This document shows, one piece after another, positions 15,080 to 28,079 of a DNA stretch of 64,000 nt. The first letter of the stretch is position 1, and each line of letters opens with the position of its first letter. Both the position numbers and the translations under genes were made by a program. The DNA lies in the NCBI GenBank assembly GCA_947034885.2, contig OX344750.2, positions 43,076,821 through 43,140,820 on the forward strand. The letters run 5' to 3'. Source of the stretch: Thuidium tamariscinum. Its lineage: Eukaryota > Streptophyta > Bryopsida > Hypnales > Thuidiaceae. The notes below the pieces were generated by a model. The model saw only the letters and a list, made by a program, of their open reading frames with translations. It was not told where the DNA came from and did no database searches.

Positions 15080-15757
15080 ATGAGCATCCAAAACTAAGAT
15101 TTAGAATCGACACTATGTACTGCTAATGTACATTTTAGGTTTTGTTTTTTTCATTTCTTGTGAAGTGTCAAAGTGTCAATATTTCATTTTATCGTGGAGC
15201 TCCAAATCTCAACATTCATCTATATATTGGATAGAAAATATCATATGAACACATAATACATATCTATCATTCTATTTTCATCCATTATTTGGCGATTTCA
15301 TCCAAAATTTTCCTGTTTTTTTCCTATAGGCTTGGTGCTAGGCCAAAAAATTTGGTGCAATTTTGCACCAAATCGCCAGAAAAAAACAACCTGGTACATT
15401 TAATGTCTCTAAATGTAGGAATCTGATAGATTTCTTAATTTGTGGGTTTGGAGTAACTTATACTTTCCATACACCTCTCCTTCATGTTTCACGCCACAAC
15501 ACTGAAAGTCGACAACAAACTCTACCCGGAATCAGTCAGTTTACAATCTTTGTTATCGAGAGGGTTCAGATCCTCTCTAGCAATTCTACATAGGGTTTAG
15601 GGTTTACAATTATCTTGTGCAACTTTCCGAGAATCGACTGCTACTTGATTTCGAATGTCAAATTCATGGGCATCAGATTCCAACGCCTTCATCATCGCAG
15701 TAGTACGTGAAATTTAGGTGTTGAAGCAATTTAGCGCACAATTCACAGCCCCCAACC
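15080..15757. promoter_or_regulatory. Upstream region of ATG101
   Basis: This gap contains the probable promoter and 5' UTR of the autophagy gene starting at 15758. A telobox-like AGGGTTTAGGGTTT lies near 15592-15606. A small local palindrome (TTTGGTGCAATTTTGCACCAAA) lies near 15350-15371. No other feature is supported. Confidence 0.45.
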
Positions 15758-17986
15758 ATGAATTGTGAAGTCTTCTACCTCAAGGAGCTTGTAAGTCCCA
15801 CTTCATGTCGTAAATTTGAGCATTCTGAAGCTATTTTACTGAATCCTTCGAATTTAGGGTTGTCTGTTGCTGACCAAAATGTGTTTGGCGCGCAGGAAGT
15901 GGAGCATTATCAGATTCGGGAAGTTTTGAGATGTACGATCATTTTTCTTGCATGAATCAGTTCCCTGCACTCGGAAGTTACGGTAGAATGATCTAGTGCA
16001 CGACAAAAACCCACTATTAGGATTTAGGGGAAAAAGTTAATGGGTTTAGTCTGTACTGTGACTTGATTCAGGATTAGTGTACTGGAAAGAATGCTCTCAC
16101 ATCTGTTACAATGGAGGACTAGAGAACCGAATTTCTGTTGTATCTGTTGCTGATTGATTTCCTCTCTTGACAGGCATTCTTCACACAATACTATTCAATC
16201 GAGCACTTGGATTGGTTCGACCTCGTGAAGTTGATTCGGAGATTTTCCTTGAGACCACATACGTATGATTTGACCTCATCATTTCTATTGCTTGAGATTG
16301 TTATGTATTCCTGTTTCTGGACTGGTGTAGGTGATTAAATTTTCATCGAGGATTTGGAGAAGGTTTACTATAACAGATTAGGAGATTGCTAAGCCTTAAA
16401 TTTGAAAGGATCGAAAGAACCAAATTGGTCCTCATTTTGATTTTAGCAGTTTTGAGTAGGTCATATGGGGATTCTACTTTATTGAATTTTTAAAGTTTTT
16501 GGACCGACACATACGATATTCTTCATTGATTCTGGTGATATAACATTTGACCCCATTTTTCACGCTGTGATCAATGGGATTGGTCATTTTGTAAACCATG
16601 AATCCTGGGTCTTTGGGGTGTCGTAGTAGTGGACTTCTTTCCCAATGGATTAGGAGATATTATGATTCAAGCTACATTGTGTTAAGTTTTGTGAATTTTC
16701 GGTCACCAGGTACAATGTGGAGATGCGCTTATAGAAAAGAAGGTGGAGGAGAAAATTGATCATTTCTTGGCATGGGTTGAAAAGAATCCAAATAAAAAGT
16801 CTCAGGTTGCCACTCAGAAGTCCCCTTCCCTAGTATTGCTTATTTGTTTCTCATTCCAACCTTGAATATTCCTTGCCAAATTTTAAAGCGAGATTTGGTG
16901 TGATAGGTATGTCTATCATTCTATGAAACACGAAGCAAAAATGTGGCGTGGTTCAGTAAGGTTGAACGACTATATTGGGAGCAATGGAGTATTCAGCTTC
17001 ACGTAGTCCCCCCTACACCTCTTCAGACCAAAAAATCCTCGAGGTCAGGGGACACTGGAGGTAAATTTCTGTCAGGCACTCTGTTTACATCCTTGAATTA
17101 TGTAATTGTTTCTTGGAGTTGTGCAGGCATCCTATTCCAGGCCTTTCTGGGGGTAACTGAGGGCCACTTTAGATTGTACAGGTCAAAGCAACCAGCTTAG
17201 AATTTTATCTAACATCGTGTGCACCTAGGATGAGAGAACAAGCTTAAAACAATCTATTGGAATTATGACACCTATAATACCTTACATCATAGAAGTACCT
17301 TGAAACCTTGACACCTTAGCATGACCCATAGGAACCGTTTAAGCACCACCTCTTTCATGCTCATTCTTATTACTTGGACTAGTTTAATATGAGGGATAAT
17401 TAACATCAAAAATAATGTAAAAATTGTACAGAATGGTCTTTGCACCAATCAATGTGTAGGATTTCTTGTTGCTACAACCTGAGCAATCTAAAGCAGTCCC
17501 TGATTTCCACGTAATCTACTGTACGCTATATACTCCCTTTCTGCATTTTTGAGTTCTACAAAACTTAGTAACTTGAGTTTATATTGATTTTTCGCGAGCA
17601 GAAACAACGACGGATGAACGACAAAGACGGCATGCAGCACTTGAGGCTGCCCTGCGAGAAGTCGTCACCCAAGTCTTGTTGATTGTGAACGAGAAAAAGG
17701 ATCACATTCCTCCAGTTCTGCAACCGGATCTAGTTATCTCATTCCCCTTCGAGATCTCTTTTCCCAGGTACAAAGAGGGACAACAAGGAACCACTTTATT
17801 GTCTAATATTTCAATTGAGTTTCCTAGTTGACCTATATGCTTTCCATTGAACATCAATTGTATGCTTTCTTACACAAATGTTTCTTATAACTTTTTTGTC
17901 CCTTTTGCAGCGCCTCTGATTCATCATTTGGAATGGACATGTTCAAGCGAATGCTGCAAACTGGACCTCCTATGATGCTGAACTGA
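15758..17986 (+). CDS. ATG101: Autophagy-related protein 101 (ATG101)
   Basis: HORMA-fold subunit of the ATG1/ATG13 kinase complex that starts autophagosome formation. Exons: 15758-15790, 15896-15932, 16174-16262, 16710-16805, 16907-17060, 17602-17767 and 17911-17986. All have GT/AG introns and consistent phases, giving about 216 residues, the normal size for the family (about 215-218). Family landmarks run in order: the N-terminus MNCEV-LKEL-EVEH-IREVLRCILHTI, then RALGLVRP, VEKNPNKKSQ, the WF-finger region WFSKVERLYWEQW, NEKKDHIPP, PFEISFPS and FGMDMFKRMLQTGPP near the C-terminus. All key segments are intact, so it should be functional. Expression is probably housekeeping. Identification rests on clear similarity along the full length. 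Confidence 0.96.
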
Positions 17987-19240
17987 ACCGTTTCTTGTAT
18001 TAATGTTATTACTGTGGCTCCTGTGTATAAAGACGTTGCAAAGGGAGATAGATTCTATGTCGAGGTGTGTCAACAGATCTTTCCACGAAGGTTCTGTCGT
18101 AACATCGTAGAAATGGCTTCATTCTTGTTTACTTTTTCAATTTTTTCAATTTTTTTTCTCTCTCTAGGCGTGTTTTCATGGATATGGTGTTTGTACCAAG
18201 AATGGTACAAGATGATACAGAGCTTACTAGCGTACTTCTGTCATTCTTTGCGAAGTTGCCTTTCTCTTTAGGCAAGCTCAGATCGAGGTGAGCAAATTCT
18301 TGCTGAATGGCGAAGCCCGGTTCATTCTTTTGTCAATATTACAAATTTTGTAGTTTTCTTTGGAAATGACCACTTGATAAAGTTATAGGCTATTCATCCT
18401 CGTACTATTGAGCATCCTTCATAAGAGTATGTTTTGTGTTGAGTTTGGGTATCTGTTACTCTGCATACTAATCACTAGTTTGAGGGTCATATTGAAATAA
18501 AATAAAATGAAAACTGGTGTTTCAGCTCTTCAAAGAGAATGATATAAACGTAAGCCAATGTTTGAGAGTGGGAGCCATGGATACCGAGGCATCATCCCCA
18601 ATCATGGTACAACACTGTACAGAGCATGGCAAACTTACATGAAATAGTTCACTCTCTCTCAAGTCATCAAATAGTCTTTCCAACCAGGTGTGCGCAGGCT
18701 CCTAAATATAAGTCAAGTCCAGATCTCAACCATTTATTGTCTCTATCCTGTGGACAGAACCTATCAGTGATCTCAGAACAAGTTTAGGGTTTTTAGCCAA
18801 ATGTTCATTTTTGGAAGATTTTTAAAAAATTATACGAAGGGCATAAAAAAATGAAGTAGAAAATGAGTGAAATTTAGCCTGTTTTGGGATTGCTACACCT
18901 GTGGCATCAACTCTTACACCGAATATGGAATTTGAATTCAAGTTTCCAAATCCTATCTATAGTAGCATTCACACTATACAATACAATTCCCACAATGGTA
19001 AGTGAAAATCCAAGATCATATGAAAACAAATTAGATTCATCCATGTGGTTTATCTCCACCCAAAAATGTCATGTAATTTTACATCTAAGGTTGGAACACT
19101 TGTTCCTAACAATGAACCCTAGAGTCACCCAATTGTGTCTCTAGATAGTGGTGAATATGCCCTCCAACTGTTTAATTCTTATTGGCTACTACATGTAAAG
19201 GACATGTATTTAACTGTGATTCATTGACAATTGAATTTCG
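17987..19240. other. Intergenic DNA downstream of ATG101
   Basis: It includes the probable 3' UTR of ATG101. The AAATAAAATAAAATG near 18495-18510 is too far away to be its poly(A) signal with any confidence. The rest is AT-rich with no supported gene. Confidence 0.4.
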
Positions 19241-19419
19241 TACACTAGAAGAAAAGTATATTGCATTATATGAAATAACATCAAGTAGATTTTGTTAAGT
19301 TCTTCGTTGAAAATGCAAATTTGTTTTTCAAACACAAATTCTACATTTTCAATAGGGAACTCAATAAAATTTACTTGATGTTATTTTGTAGAATGCAACG
19401 TATTTTTCTTCTAGTTGTA
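19241..19419. mobile_element. Small foldback MITE (about 180 bp)
   Basis: The two halves are inverted copies over roughly 60-70 bp, for example AATAACATCAAGTAGATTTT at the left and its near-reverse complement at 19365-19386. The outer ends read ACTAGAAGAAAA and TTTTCTTCTAGT. It is a hairpin-forming element with no coding capacity. The superfamily cannot be assigned; a TA may flank it on both sides. Confidence 0.65.
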
Positions 19420-20041
19420 GGATTCAAATTTGGGTGCACTTACTAGACAATGTCAATGGTCTAAGTAGCTAGTACTTTAAAAATTCATAGAAAATACATA
19501 CAACATCTGAAAAATCTAATTTTCTTTTTTGAATATTCATGATTTTCACTCCCTTATACTACAAAAATATTAGTTTTAGGAAAAGATGCCACCAACTATG
19601 CTGAATTCCTTATATAGATGGTTTTGGGTGCTCCCACCTTATCAAGCTGGAAAAAAAAATTCATTCTCTAAACACAAGAGCCTCTAATAGATATTAAGCA
19701 TCCTTATATGTAGCACTTCAAAAATTGTCCTTTATTCATATGATGTCTCAAAAGGACATGCTAAGAGAATCTACAAATGCCTTTTTCATTTCAATGAGGC
19801 CAAGAAGACCCATCTGAAAAAGGTAAAGATCATTTCAATTAACATGAACCACACTCAATCATATACTTAACATTCGGAAAATTTCAGTTATAGCCTAAGG
19901 TAGTATGCTCTACAAGCAACCACTTAAGGCTACCTAACTCATCATTGACAGTAGTACATATTTCAAACAACATGTCAGTCATTCCTAGATAGAGGTCGCT
20001 TTTAGAGCACACTACCTTAGTTACATCAATACATGGCCTTT
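19420..20041. other. Intergenic DNA
   Basis: AT-rich and without supported genes. It becomes slightly less AT-rich approaching the SAUR relic at 20042. Confidence 0.4.
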
Positions 20042-20434
20042 TCATTTCTTCTGACTGTCTGGCAAGTGCCCCATGCAATACCATACGGATGGTTTCAACT
20101 GGTGACCCGTTACTAGTTTTGTGGCCCACAAAGTGAGCCCAATGTGATGCAACACATTCTGGAGCTCTTGTTCCTCACACACGAGCCGCAGGGCCCCGGC
20201 GTACGAATGTCCAACCTCCGCCACCGAATCCTCCAGAAGCTTCTAGAACTCCGCATGGGCCAAGAAAGGGATCAGATGCCGCTTCGTCGTTTCTTTTCCT
20301 TTTCCCACGTCCACGCTGATGTACCTCTTGGGCACAACTTTCATCCCCAACCCAGATCGCAATGCCATGAAGAACATCTTGAATCGCATGCCCTCCTCAC
20401 TTTTGGTTGACACCACCATCCTCTTTTGCTCCAT
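20042..20434 (-). pseudogene. SAUR-family (small auxin up RNA) gene with a premature stop
   Basis: Single-exon reading frame on the minus strand resembling the SAUR domain. VPKRYISVDVG corresponds to the usual VPKGYFAVYVG, HLIPFLAHAEF corresponds to the strand-loop-helix before the conserved F-x-x-L-L, and KLLEDSVAEVGHSYAGALRLVCEE follows. A TAG (20243-20245) replaces what is normally a Trp, Gln or Arg codon directly after AEF. The frame is otherwise open on both sides of it. Chosen start is the Met of MEQKRMVV at 20434, which fits SAUR length; the frame is open further upstream. SAURs promote cell expansion by inhibiting PP2C.D phosphatases at the plasma membrane. This copy is either a recent pseudogene or affected by a sequence error. 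Confidence 0.62.
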
Positions 20435-20479
20435 GACTGATCTACAAATTTTTTTTAAATAGTTTAAATCAAAAACCAT

Positions 20480-22051
20480 CCATGGATAATACAGTACTTA
20501 GCAACTTGGCATACCCAAATTCCAAATCAATTGTATAGTTAGTTACTTCGGCATGGTTCAAACGAGCGACTGGAGAAAGTGTGAACAATGACACCCCGGC
20601 CTTCGAAATGAGTTTGCCCAAGTGCTCGTCTGAACCGGCCTTTCAGTTGTATGTGATCAATATACATCTGCAACAGTGATCCACAACGAGACACAAGGTT
20701 TCTGGTGCAAAATACCTGTCAATGCAAAGTTCAGCAGGTCTTGGTGATGACAGACAACAGTCAAGAGCAGCCCTTTAGTCATAGAAAAACATCAGAAAAC
20801 ATGAGGATGGTACCGGAGTGGGGAGACCGAGAACAGGGTGTATTTATGGGTCTAGCCAGACTCCCCACCGAGCCACCGAGGTCGATTACCTCTCAGCAGA
20901 TATCTTAAGCTGGAAAGCATGATGTGACTAACCCGTGGTGGTTGAATCTGGTCTGAATTAGGAAACCCATTCTTTGAAATCTATTGCTAGGTGAGGTATC
21001 CAAAATCTGGGCTTCTTCGCAACAGGGACAGTCTCTTTCATCAAAAGTATTGGTAGATCAAGTCTTCACTCTTTCGGGTAGCATGGTCAACTGGGTGACA
21101 ACTTGGAGCGAATCTGGCTCCAAATATTGTGAGCTCAGTGTACTCAAGGCTCCAAAGTTCTCTCTTGCGATCAGGATGGTTGTCTATATGAAAGCCGTCT
21201 TGGAGAGGGATCATTGCGAACAGGAGGAAGGAAAGTTGAAGGGCGGAGCACTGCCGTCAACGATATTAAAGCTAAAGCAGCATGGGAATTGAGCTGAAGC
21301 TATTCTCGGATCTCTTGATTCATATGCATGCAGACTTCATACAATCGTGCATAATTTCATTGCAATACATTAGACAGAACAATAACCATCACGATGCTAG
21401 TGTACTCTTTAACCTGTGGACAGCAAAATTCCGTAGTTTGAAACAGCTATGCTTATGAATTACAATCTCACGAGGTTACGACAATCTTACAGTCCTCAAA
21501 GATGACCCACACGCCCAAGCAAGAGGTAAATGGACAGTGCCAGATCTGGTGTGCAGAATCCAAATAGGTGACACAGAAGTAATGAACAGCGCAATAAAAA
21601 TTACGCAATGAGTTTAATATACCGTAGACCCTTTGGGTTACATGTATGCCTGCACTTACAGCAGTATGATGATGCCATTGATTTGTGGCTACTATCATCA
21701 AAAACCTAGTGTGCCGAATAACAAAACTGAGGAGACATTGTATATGTCTTTCTAAGACGACACAACTAGGTAGCAGTTTGACCACGGAGTACTACAATAT
21801 CTACAAGACAGTTACACTCTAACAGCATTTGACTTTTATTGGTATTGACAGGCATGATTGCCAAAGCTGGATGTGAGTCCAACCCTCAAGCACGAGGTTG
21901 ATCATCAGGTGATGAAAAATACTGTCAAACAGGCGCTAAAGGAACTCACCAGAAGTAAATTCCTCATTTGCTTCCTGACATCATACTGAACGATCAGACT
22001 ATTCAATTGGCATTTGAACGTGACAAATAAGGCATGCAGTGACTGATCCGG
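20480..22051. other. Intergenic DNA between SAUR relic and OSD1/UVI4-like gene
   Basis: Base composition is fairly balanced. The first part is presumably the former SAUR promoter and the last part the 3' UTR of the gene at 22052. ORFs up to 105 codons occur on both strands but none has a recognisable domain or splice pattern. Confidence 0.35.
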
Positions 22052-23066
22052 TCATCGAAAATTCTTCCTGAGATTGTACGCTTGCTTGGGGGTAGCGCAG
22101 CCGATGGACTTGGGAAGGGTACAGGTTGGGGCACTCTGTACAGGAGTGGTACGAAGTGACAACAACGTTGGCACTAGAGTAGAGCTAATCTTCATGTTGC
22201 GTTTTTTCTTGGGCTGTGGCTGTTCATCGTCCTGCAAGAAACACACGCCGAAGGAATGAGTGCAACATATCTATCAAAGTTCATGTGGAGAACTGAGTGG
22301 GATATTACTCCACTACGTAATCAAACCTAAACATCACACAATTCAGGGTTTTCGGACAGTGTCGTCCTCAATAAAGAAGAAAACTGTCAACGAAGTATGT
22401 AGATCTTATCAATCCAGAGGTTATCAGACATCTCACCAGGCCGCCAGCGACGACGTTAGTGATATCTTGCAACGGTATCCTTGGGAACCATTCAGGCAAC
22501 GGGCTGCGATGAGGCAAGACACCCGTGTCACCGAGGGGATCCAAATTTTCCTTGTCATGATCACCTTCGCCATTATTTCGCTGTTGCTCGTCTGTATCTG
22601 CAGCGGACACAAGCTCTTGCGATGAATCGGAAGTAATTGAGAGGCTTAATTCATCCACACTTCGGGTGCATCCAGGAACTTGGTCCTCGTGGATATCAAA
22701 CATAGGATCCTCCGCTGTACCCACCACAATTCCAGTATTATCGCGGGATTCGCTCGGTTTGTCATTCGTCCCGGCCACTGTCGAGCCCATCGTCCGACTA
22801 TCGGTCGCCACAAGCGCAGCAGGCGCTTCCGTCCGTGCTCTCTGAAGTGTGGTGCAAGTTTCTTCTACTCGTCTGGCCATTCCTACCAGTGTCATTCCCG
22901 CGGTAAAATCCCTGCTCGATGTTCTCAGAAACCTCAATCTGCGAGTAATCGTCGTGCCAAGACTTCTTGGTATTGAACTCTGTGCTAGGGTTCCACTCTC
23001 TGGATACTGATCTTCATACTGCCAGTGCCCACAATTTTCCTCCTCGACTTGACTCCTCTTCATCAT
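22052..23066 (-). CDS. OSD1/UVI4 (POLYCHOME)-like APC/C regulator
   Basis: Two coding exons on the minus strand, 23066-22437 and 22231-22052, joined at a phase-0 GT/AG intron, encode about 269 residues. That is close to the plant UVI4/OSD1 proteins (about 240-260). The N-terminal two thirds are acidic and low-complexity. Near residue 170 stands a KEN box in a DKENLDPL context. It is followed by PLPEWFPRIPLQDITNVV, which matches the family's LPxWYPRTPLRDITxVV segment and holds a textbook D-box, RIPLQDITN (RxxLxxITN). A basic patch PKKKR and a C-terminus ending in FR follow; OSD1 and UVI4 also end in an Arg tail that docks on APC/C. These proteins restrain APC/C to control mitotic exit and endocycling. 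The first Met of an MM pair was chosen as start. Family assignment rests mainly on one segment plus length. Confidence 0.6.
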
Positions 23067-23408
23067 GCACCAATCCTTGAAACCGTGTGAAGAACACCTG
23101 TGTAACAACGCACCAGTGAAGATATCTTCACCGGAAATGGGGATGCAATCGAGGTGATTGACGAGATTCCTGTACTACACCTGCTCCTTATATCTTTCAA
23201 CACAACGAGTAAGTTGTATCTCAGTATTCACAATGATCACAAACACAAACCCGATTTCAGATTGTTAGACAGACTTCAAAAAACAGTTGACCTCAATGTA
23301 AGAGCCAGTAAACATAAACACCACCACAAATGTCAGCACTGCTCAAAAACACCAAAACCAACTTCAACAACACAAGAAATACAGATGCTCACCTCTAACC
23401 ACTGAAGA

Positions 23409-23650
23409 ACGATTCCAGCATCAATCAAATTCGGAGTCGAAGCTCAAAGTAAAGCCCGCTACAGACTGCTGTGACCTCCAAGGTTCTCCACCTCGCTCCA
23501 TACACCACCGAATCGCTGGGAACTTGAACCGTTGAAACGCTTGGCTCCGAAGGCACGCGGCAAAACCAAGTTCCTGTGGCACTAAGTTGTGCTCGAAGGC
23601 GCAAGTGACCGATCGCGAGGGAAGGCGATAGATGCAATGCAAGAAGGGCT
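23409..23650 (-). other. Probable 5' UTR exon of the OSD1/UVI4-like gene
   Basis: On the minus strand a good donor (GTTAGAG|GTGAGC) lies near 23404-23409 and a good acceptor (TTACACAG|GTG) near 23094. This suggests a non-coding leader exon spliced to the first coding exon. A MYB3R/MSA-like motif, TTCAACGGTT, lies at 23536-23527. Confidence 0.4.
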
Positions 23651-25154
23651 GGAGTCTATAGAGACTGAGCCCGAGCGGGGGCGGCCCAAAGCAACAGCGG
23701 GGTGGGTGGGCGGGCGCGCGAAGAAATTTGAACGCTGAGGGGGAATGACCCGTGGTTTCGCCGGGTCCGGTCGGAGGGAAGGTTGACGCGCGCCCAATTC
23801 AAATTTGAATTTGAGCTGAGAAGAACCGATGACCGTGACCAATGATGTCCCGTCGATGATATTCGGTCGATGATATCGAGTCTATCCGGAACTTTATCAT
23901 TCATCCTTCTGCGTTGTTTCTCGTCTGTGTGTGTATTGTCCTCTACCAATGAGGTAGATTTTGCTTTCTTAAGTGCACCATCAATGTACAAAAGGTTTAC
24001 AGTTTAGGAGGTGAATGCATTTACTTATCACTGTTTCAACATCAAAATTTCATAAGTACCCACGAGGTTTAAAAAAATGTGAAACAACTTGGACTAGATG
24101 CCAATTTCATTTTTCTTTTTATGACAATCTGTTGAAAAATACTTTAAAGAATGAAACTTCTCTCAAATACAATCATCTTTTAAATAGGTATTTAATGTAC
24201 CTCCTACCTTATAAAGAGAGGCCACAATGAAACAATGTAGTGCTTCATTGTTTTTTTAATTCGCATAGGACCAAGACCATTTTTCAGTCAAAAATCACTC
24301 AATACTACCATTTCTGTTGTGTTCACCGAAGATAACAAAAAAATATATATATCCTAGAATTTAACCATAGGACCTCAGACTTAACTTATCTAAGATCATG
24401 TGGTAAAAATTTCATGAAGTTTGACCATATAGATTAGAAGATAGAAGCAGTCAAAGTTGGAAAAAAAAAGTTTGAATTGTGGTCCACAATTTCAAATGGC
24501 TTTGACTACCATTTGTGGGGAAAAATGTACACTATAGAATTTGAATTAAAGAAATTCTTATGTTAAAAAAATTAAGTCAACACTCTAAGATCAAATTTTT
24601 TCCTAAAAAGACTTGATTTCATTCTTTGAAAAATTGTTAAGTAGACGTAGGTCCAAGATTGAATGAAAAAGTAAATGGTTAATAGCTCCAAGATGGGATT
24701 GAAATGCAATAATCCCAAAGGTGAGATTGTTCTAGCAAGTAAATGTAATCTTGCCCATTGAGTTTAATATTGCATTCTTGGTATTAATAATTTTGCTCCC
24801 ATGCACTAATTGAAATAAAAACTATATTCTCATGAAGATAATCAAGTTTCTATCTTATGAGAAAATTTCTAAAAATTTCACCAAAAACTAAGGTTATAGA
24901 TATTTGCCCAAAATCCATTTTGTCCCCCAAAGAGATACTCATCCTTTAGGGATTAATGATATAGAATTCTAATATTGGCCTTAGACCTCAAAGGTAACTT
25001 GATATTGCTACTCTTGAGTATTAGACTCAATCCTTGAATTGTGATATGAAGTGAAATCCTTAACTCTTCATCACCTAAGGTCCAAACAAGCCTAAAAGCA
25101 TCATTGTCTTCTACGTCTTATAAGTCTATATGTTAGTAGGCTATGAAAATCTCA
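23651..25154. other. Promoter region, then AT-rich intergenic DNA
   Basis: The part up to about 23840 is GC-rich, with a GGGCGGGCGCGCGAAG-type stretch at about 23708-23724, and probably forms the promoter of the minus-strand gene. From about 23990 onward the DNA is AT-rich and no gene is supported. Confidence 0.4.
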
Positions 25155-26010
25155 ACCATACAATCTTGTAGTGTGCACATTGTAGAAGACGTGGATCAAA
25201 TTTGGAGTCATTTGGCCTCATAGATTGCAAGATTATAATGTTATAGTGTTGAAAAAAAATGCTAAAATTTTCCTAAAAACACATTTGGAGGTAAAAAATT
25301 GATTTCTAAACCTACTCAAATGACAAAAAAAACTTTAAATTGGAAAGTGCTTTGAAATCAATATACCAAGAGATTGGTGAAAAAAAATTCAAATGCTTGA
25401 ACAATCTGCAAGATGAATTTGAAATGTCAAAAAAATAGCAGAAGAGGGTGCAGAAAACACATCTATGACTACACCTCCTTCTACTAAAATGCTTTTCGAT
25501 CACTCATAACTTCTTCAATTTATATGAAATTATAGCTACACAAACTAGACTATAATGCACAATTTTTTTTACAAAAATTATTAGAAATAGACATTGTATG
25601 AGGAAGAAAGAAGCCATTGAAGTTCACCATAATCTAAAAACGTCTAGTTTTTGAACTTTGAAGTGTTCCCAAACATTCAGAACAACTTGGATTGTCATGA
25701 AAATTTGACCACAATAACTAGACTTCAAGGGAAATATAATCCAATAAATTTGGTTGAAAATAAACATTGGATGAAGGAGATGCAAGCCCCAAAAGTTGCA
25801 ACCATTATATGCAATTTGGTGAGCTCAAATTAAACCTACAAACTTTTGATCAGCTACCAAAAAATCATTACATCTTAGATTGATTTGAAAACTTCACCCG
25901 CAAAATAGACCAGTATGCACAACTCTTCTAATAAATTTTATTGAATTTTGACATTGAATGTAAAATTTATACCACTTTGAGTTGAACTATGAAGACACGT
26001 TTTGTCCCCT
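25155..26010. repeat. Dispersed repeat, copy 2 (related to 7842-9430)
   Basis: Resembles the first and last parts of 7842-9430 in the same order and strand. Examples are ACAATCTTGTAGTG at the start and the CTTCTACTAAAATG and TTATTAGAAATAGACATTG stretches later. It is shorter than copy 1, strongly diverged and has no coding capacity. Confidence 0.5.
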
Positions 26011-28079
26011 TAGCCAATGAAGGGTGAAGCCAAGACATAACTCAATAAATGCCTACATTCAATCTTTTTTAAGCCTCTTGGAGAATGTTCTAAATAAAAT
26101 GAATGATCATGATCATAATATTGCCCAAAAGACCATTATGAATAAAGAGTGTTGTAGCTATTCAATTAGCTACACCTCTAAACACAACAAAAAGCCAAAT
26201 TCTGATAGATTGTAGCAATATTTCTCGAACTATAAACATTTGATCATATTAATATATTAAATGTGAAATGAATCACATGGAAAAATAAAATACAACTATA
26301 TTATATATGGATTGAAAAAATGTAATTTTTAACTATAAAGATGTTAGAAATTTGAATGTTTTTTTAAGTCACTTTTCAGTCTTTTGTTTACATGTCAAAA
26401 CTTAGAATTATAGTCATGTGACAAATATAAAGTGAAAGAAAATAACATGTACGTAACTATTGTCAATTTAATCTATCTCAAGACCTATTCTCACAAATGA
26501 ACTTGACTAATTCTACATTTTAAAATCTAGGACTAAAAATAGTAGGTTGATACATTTTTGCTAAACTTCAAGGTTTTATGAACATCAAACTTAGCACCTT
26601 GGTCAATTACAAGATAATTCCTTAGATAATCACCTTCTTTGTTGATAGAAATCTAAATGTTGATGAGGATCTTTTGACACCATCTAAATAATAGCTTGAA
26701 TTAAATCCATTTAAAATATCCTTGTTTTCACAAGTTGTTCAAATCTTTTTTATTCTATATTATTTGATCCAGCACCTTTTCAAAAAATTACAAACTAGTA
26801 AATGACCAAACAATTTACATCACCACATAATAGCCAAAAAAATTGCTTTCTCAATATACTTTGATATTTATGATATATTTTGTATAGCTCCTATACTAAA
26901 CTTTTGAAAATCATCATCTCCTCCATCGGATGTCCTCTCTTTTAAACGTTATAAATTTGTTCATGCAATTTTAAATTTATCCAAATTTCATTTAAATACA
27001 TAATTTTTGCACCATAAACACATTAAGCCAAGACACCTATTAGTGTTCATTCTTCATTTGGGAAAAAATAAGATTTATTCACCAAAATCATAACAATATG
27101 AAGTAAGTCAAGATATTTTCTACAAAAAATGGCCAAAGGTAGTGTAGTTTGTATTTTCCAAACCCTAAAATTCAAGCAAATAGAAACAAGCAAGTTACAA
27201 GTGTCCAAGTGTTTGAGTTGTACAAGTCACCAAGCTTGCCACCTAAGACATTCTTTGTGTGTTCATAAATTATATTGTTAAGAATTCATTGTCTAATTTA
27301 CAACATTATATTTTCTATTATACGAGGTCATTTTCTAATAAAACACTCATTGGAATCAATCACTTTAGAATGAGTAATTCAAGTATTTATCAAAAAAATT
27401 CCTTAAATCACATAACAATATCGAAACCATAAGCTTAGAATCCAAAGCAACATTCACATGCAATTCCAATGGAACACCAAACTCAAAATGATCCATTGCA
27501 TTTATGACTCCTTACAATACAAAAAAATTCCAAATAACTACTTCAAGTATGTAACTTGAGACCTTGTAATTTCAAACATTTTATCATGCTAGCAATTATT
27601 TAAAACAATGGAAGGCTATCACTTTTTATTTGTTTTCACTATTTAATTTCGTATAAAATTGACATTAAATAAATGAAAATTAAATGAAGGTAAAAAAATT
27701 TAGTCTATTTCAATCAAGTCGTAGAATTTCTCAGTATTTATGCTTGTTCCTTTTTTGACTTGTGCAACCAAAAGCAATTGGTAGAAGCTTGCATTACAGG
27801 GATTAGCTCAAAACCATACAAATAGGAATTCAAAATGTATGAGCTATAAGCATTGTGCATCACTTACATATGAATTTGCACTAAAACTATGACAATTGTA
27901 TTAAAAAATGACATAGATTTAACAAAATAACATTTTAAACCATAGTTTTTTGTAAGTGAACTTAACCTAGTGATATTGTGATTTCTAAAGTGAAAAGACA
28001 AATCTAAATAAAAATACAAACCAAAATTGTAAATGGCAGTTACTCCCAATTCTAAGTGCATAGTGATACTTTTGTCATT
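26011..28079. other. AT-rich intergenic DNA
   Basis: I see no gene, terminal repeats or clear tandem structure. ORFs are short and lack any sign of coding. Confidence 0.45.
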
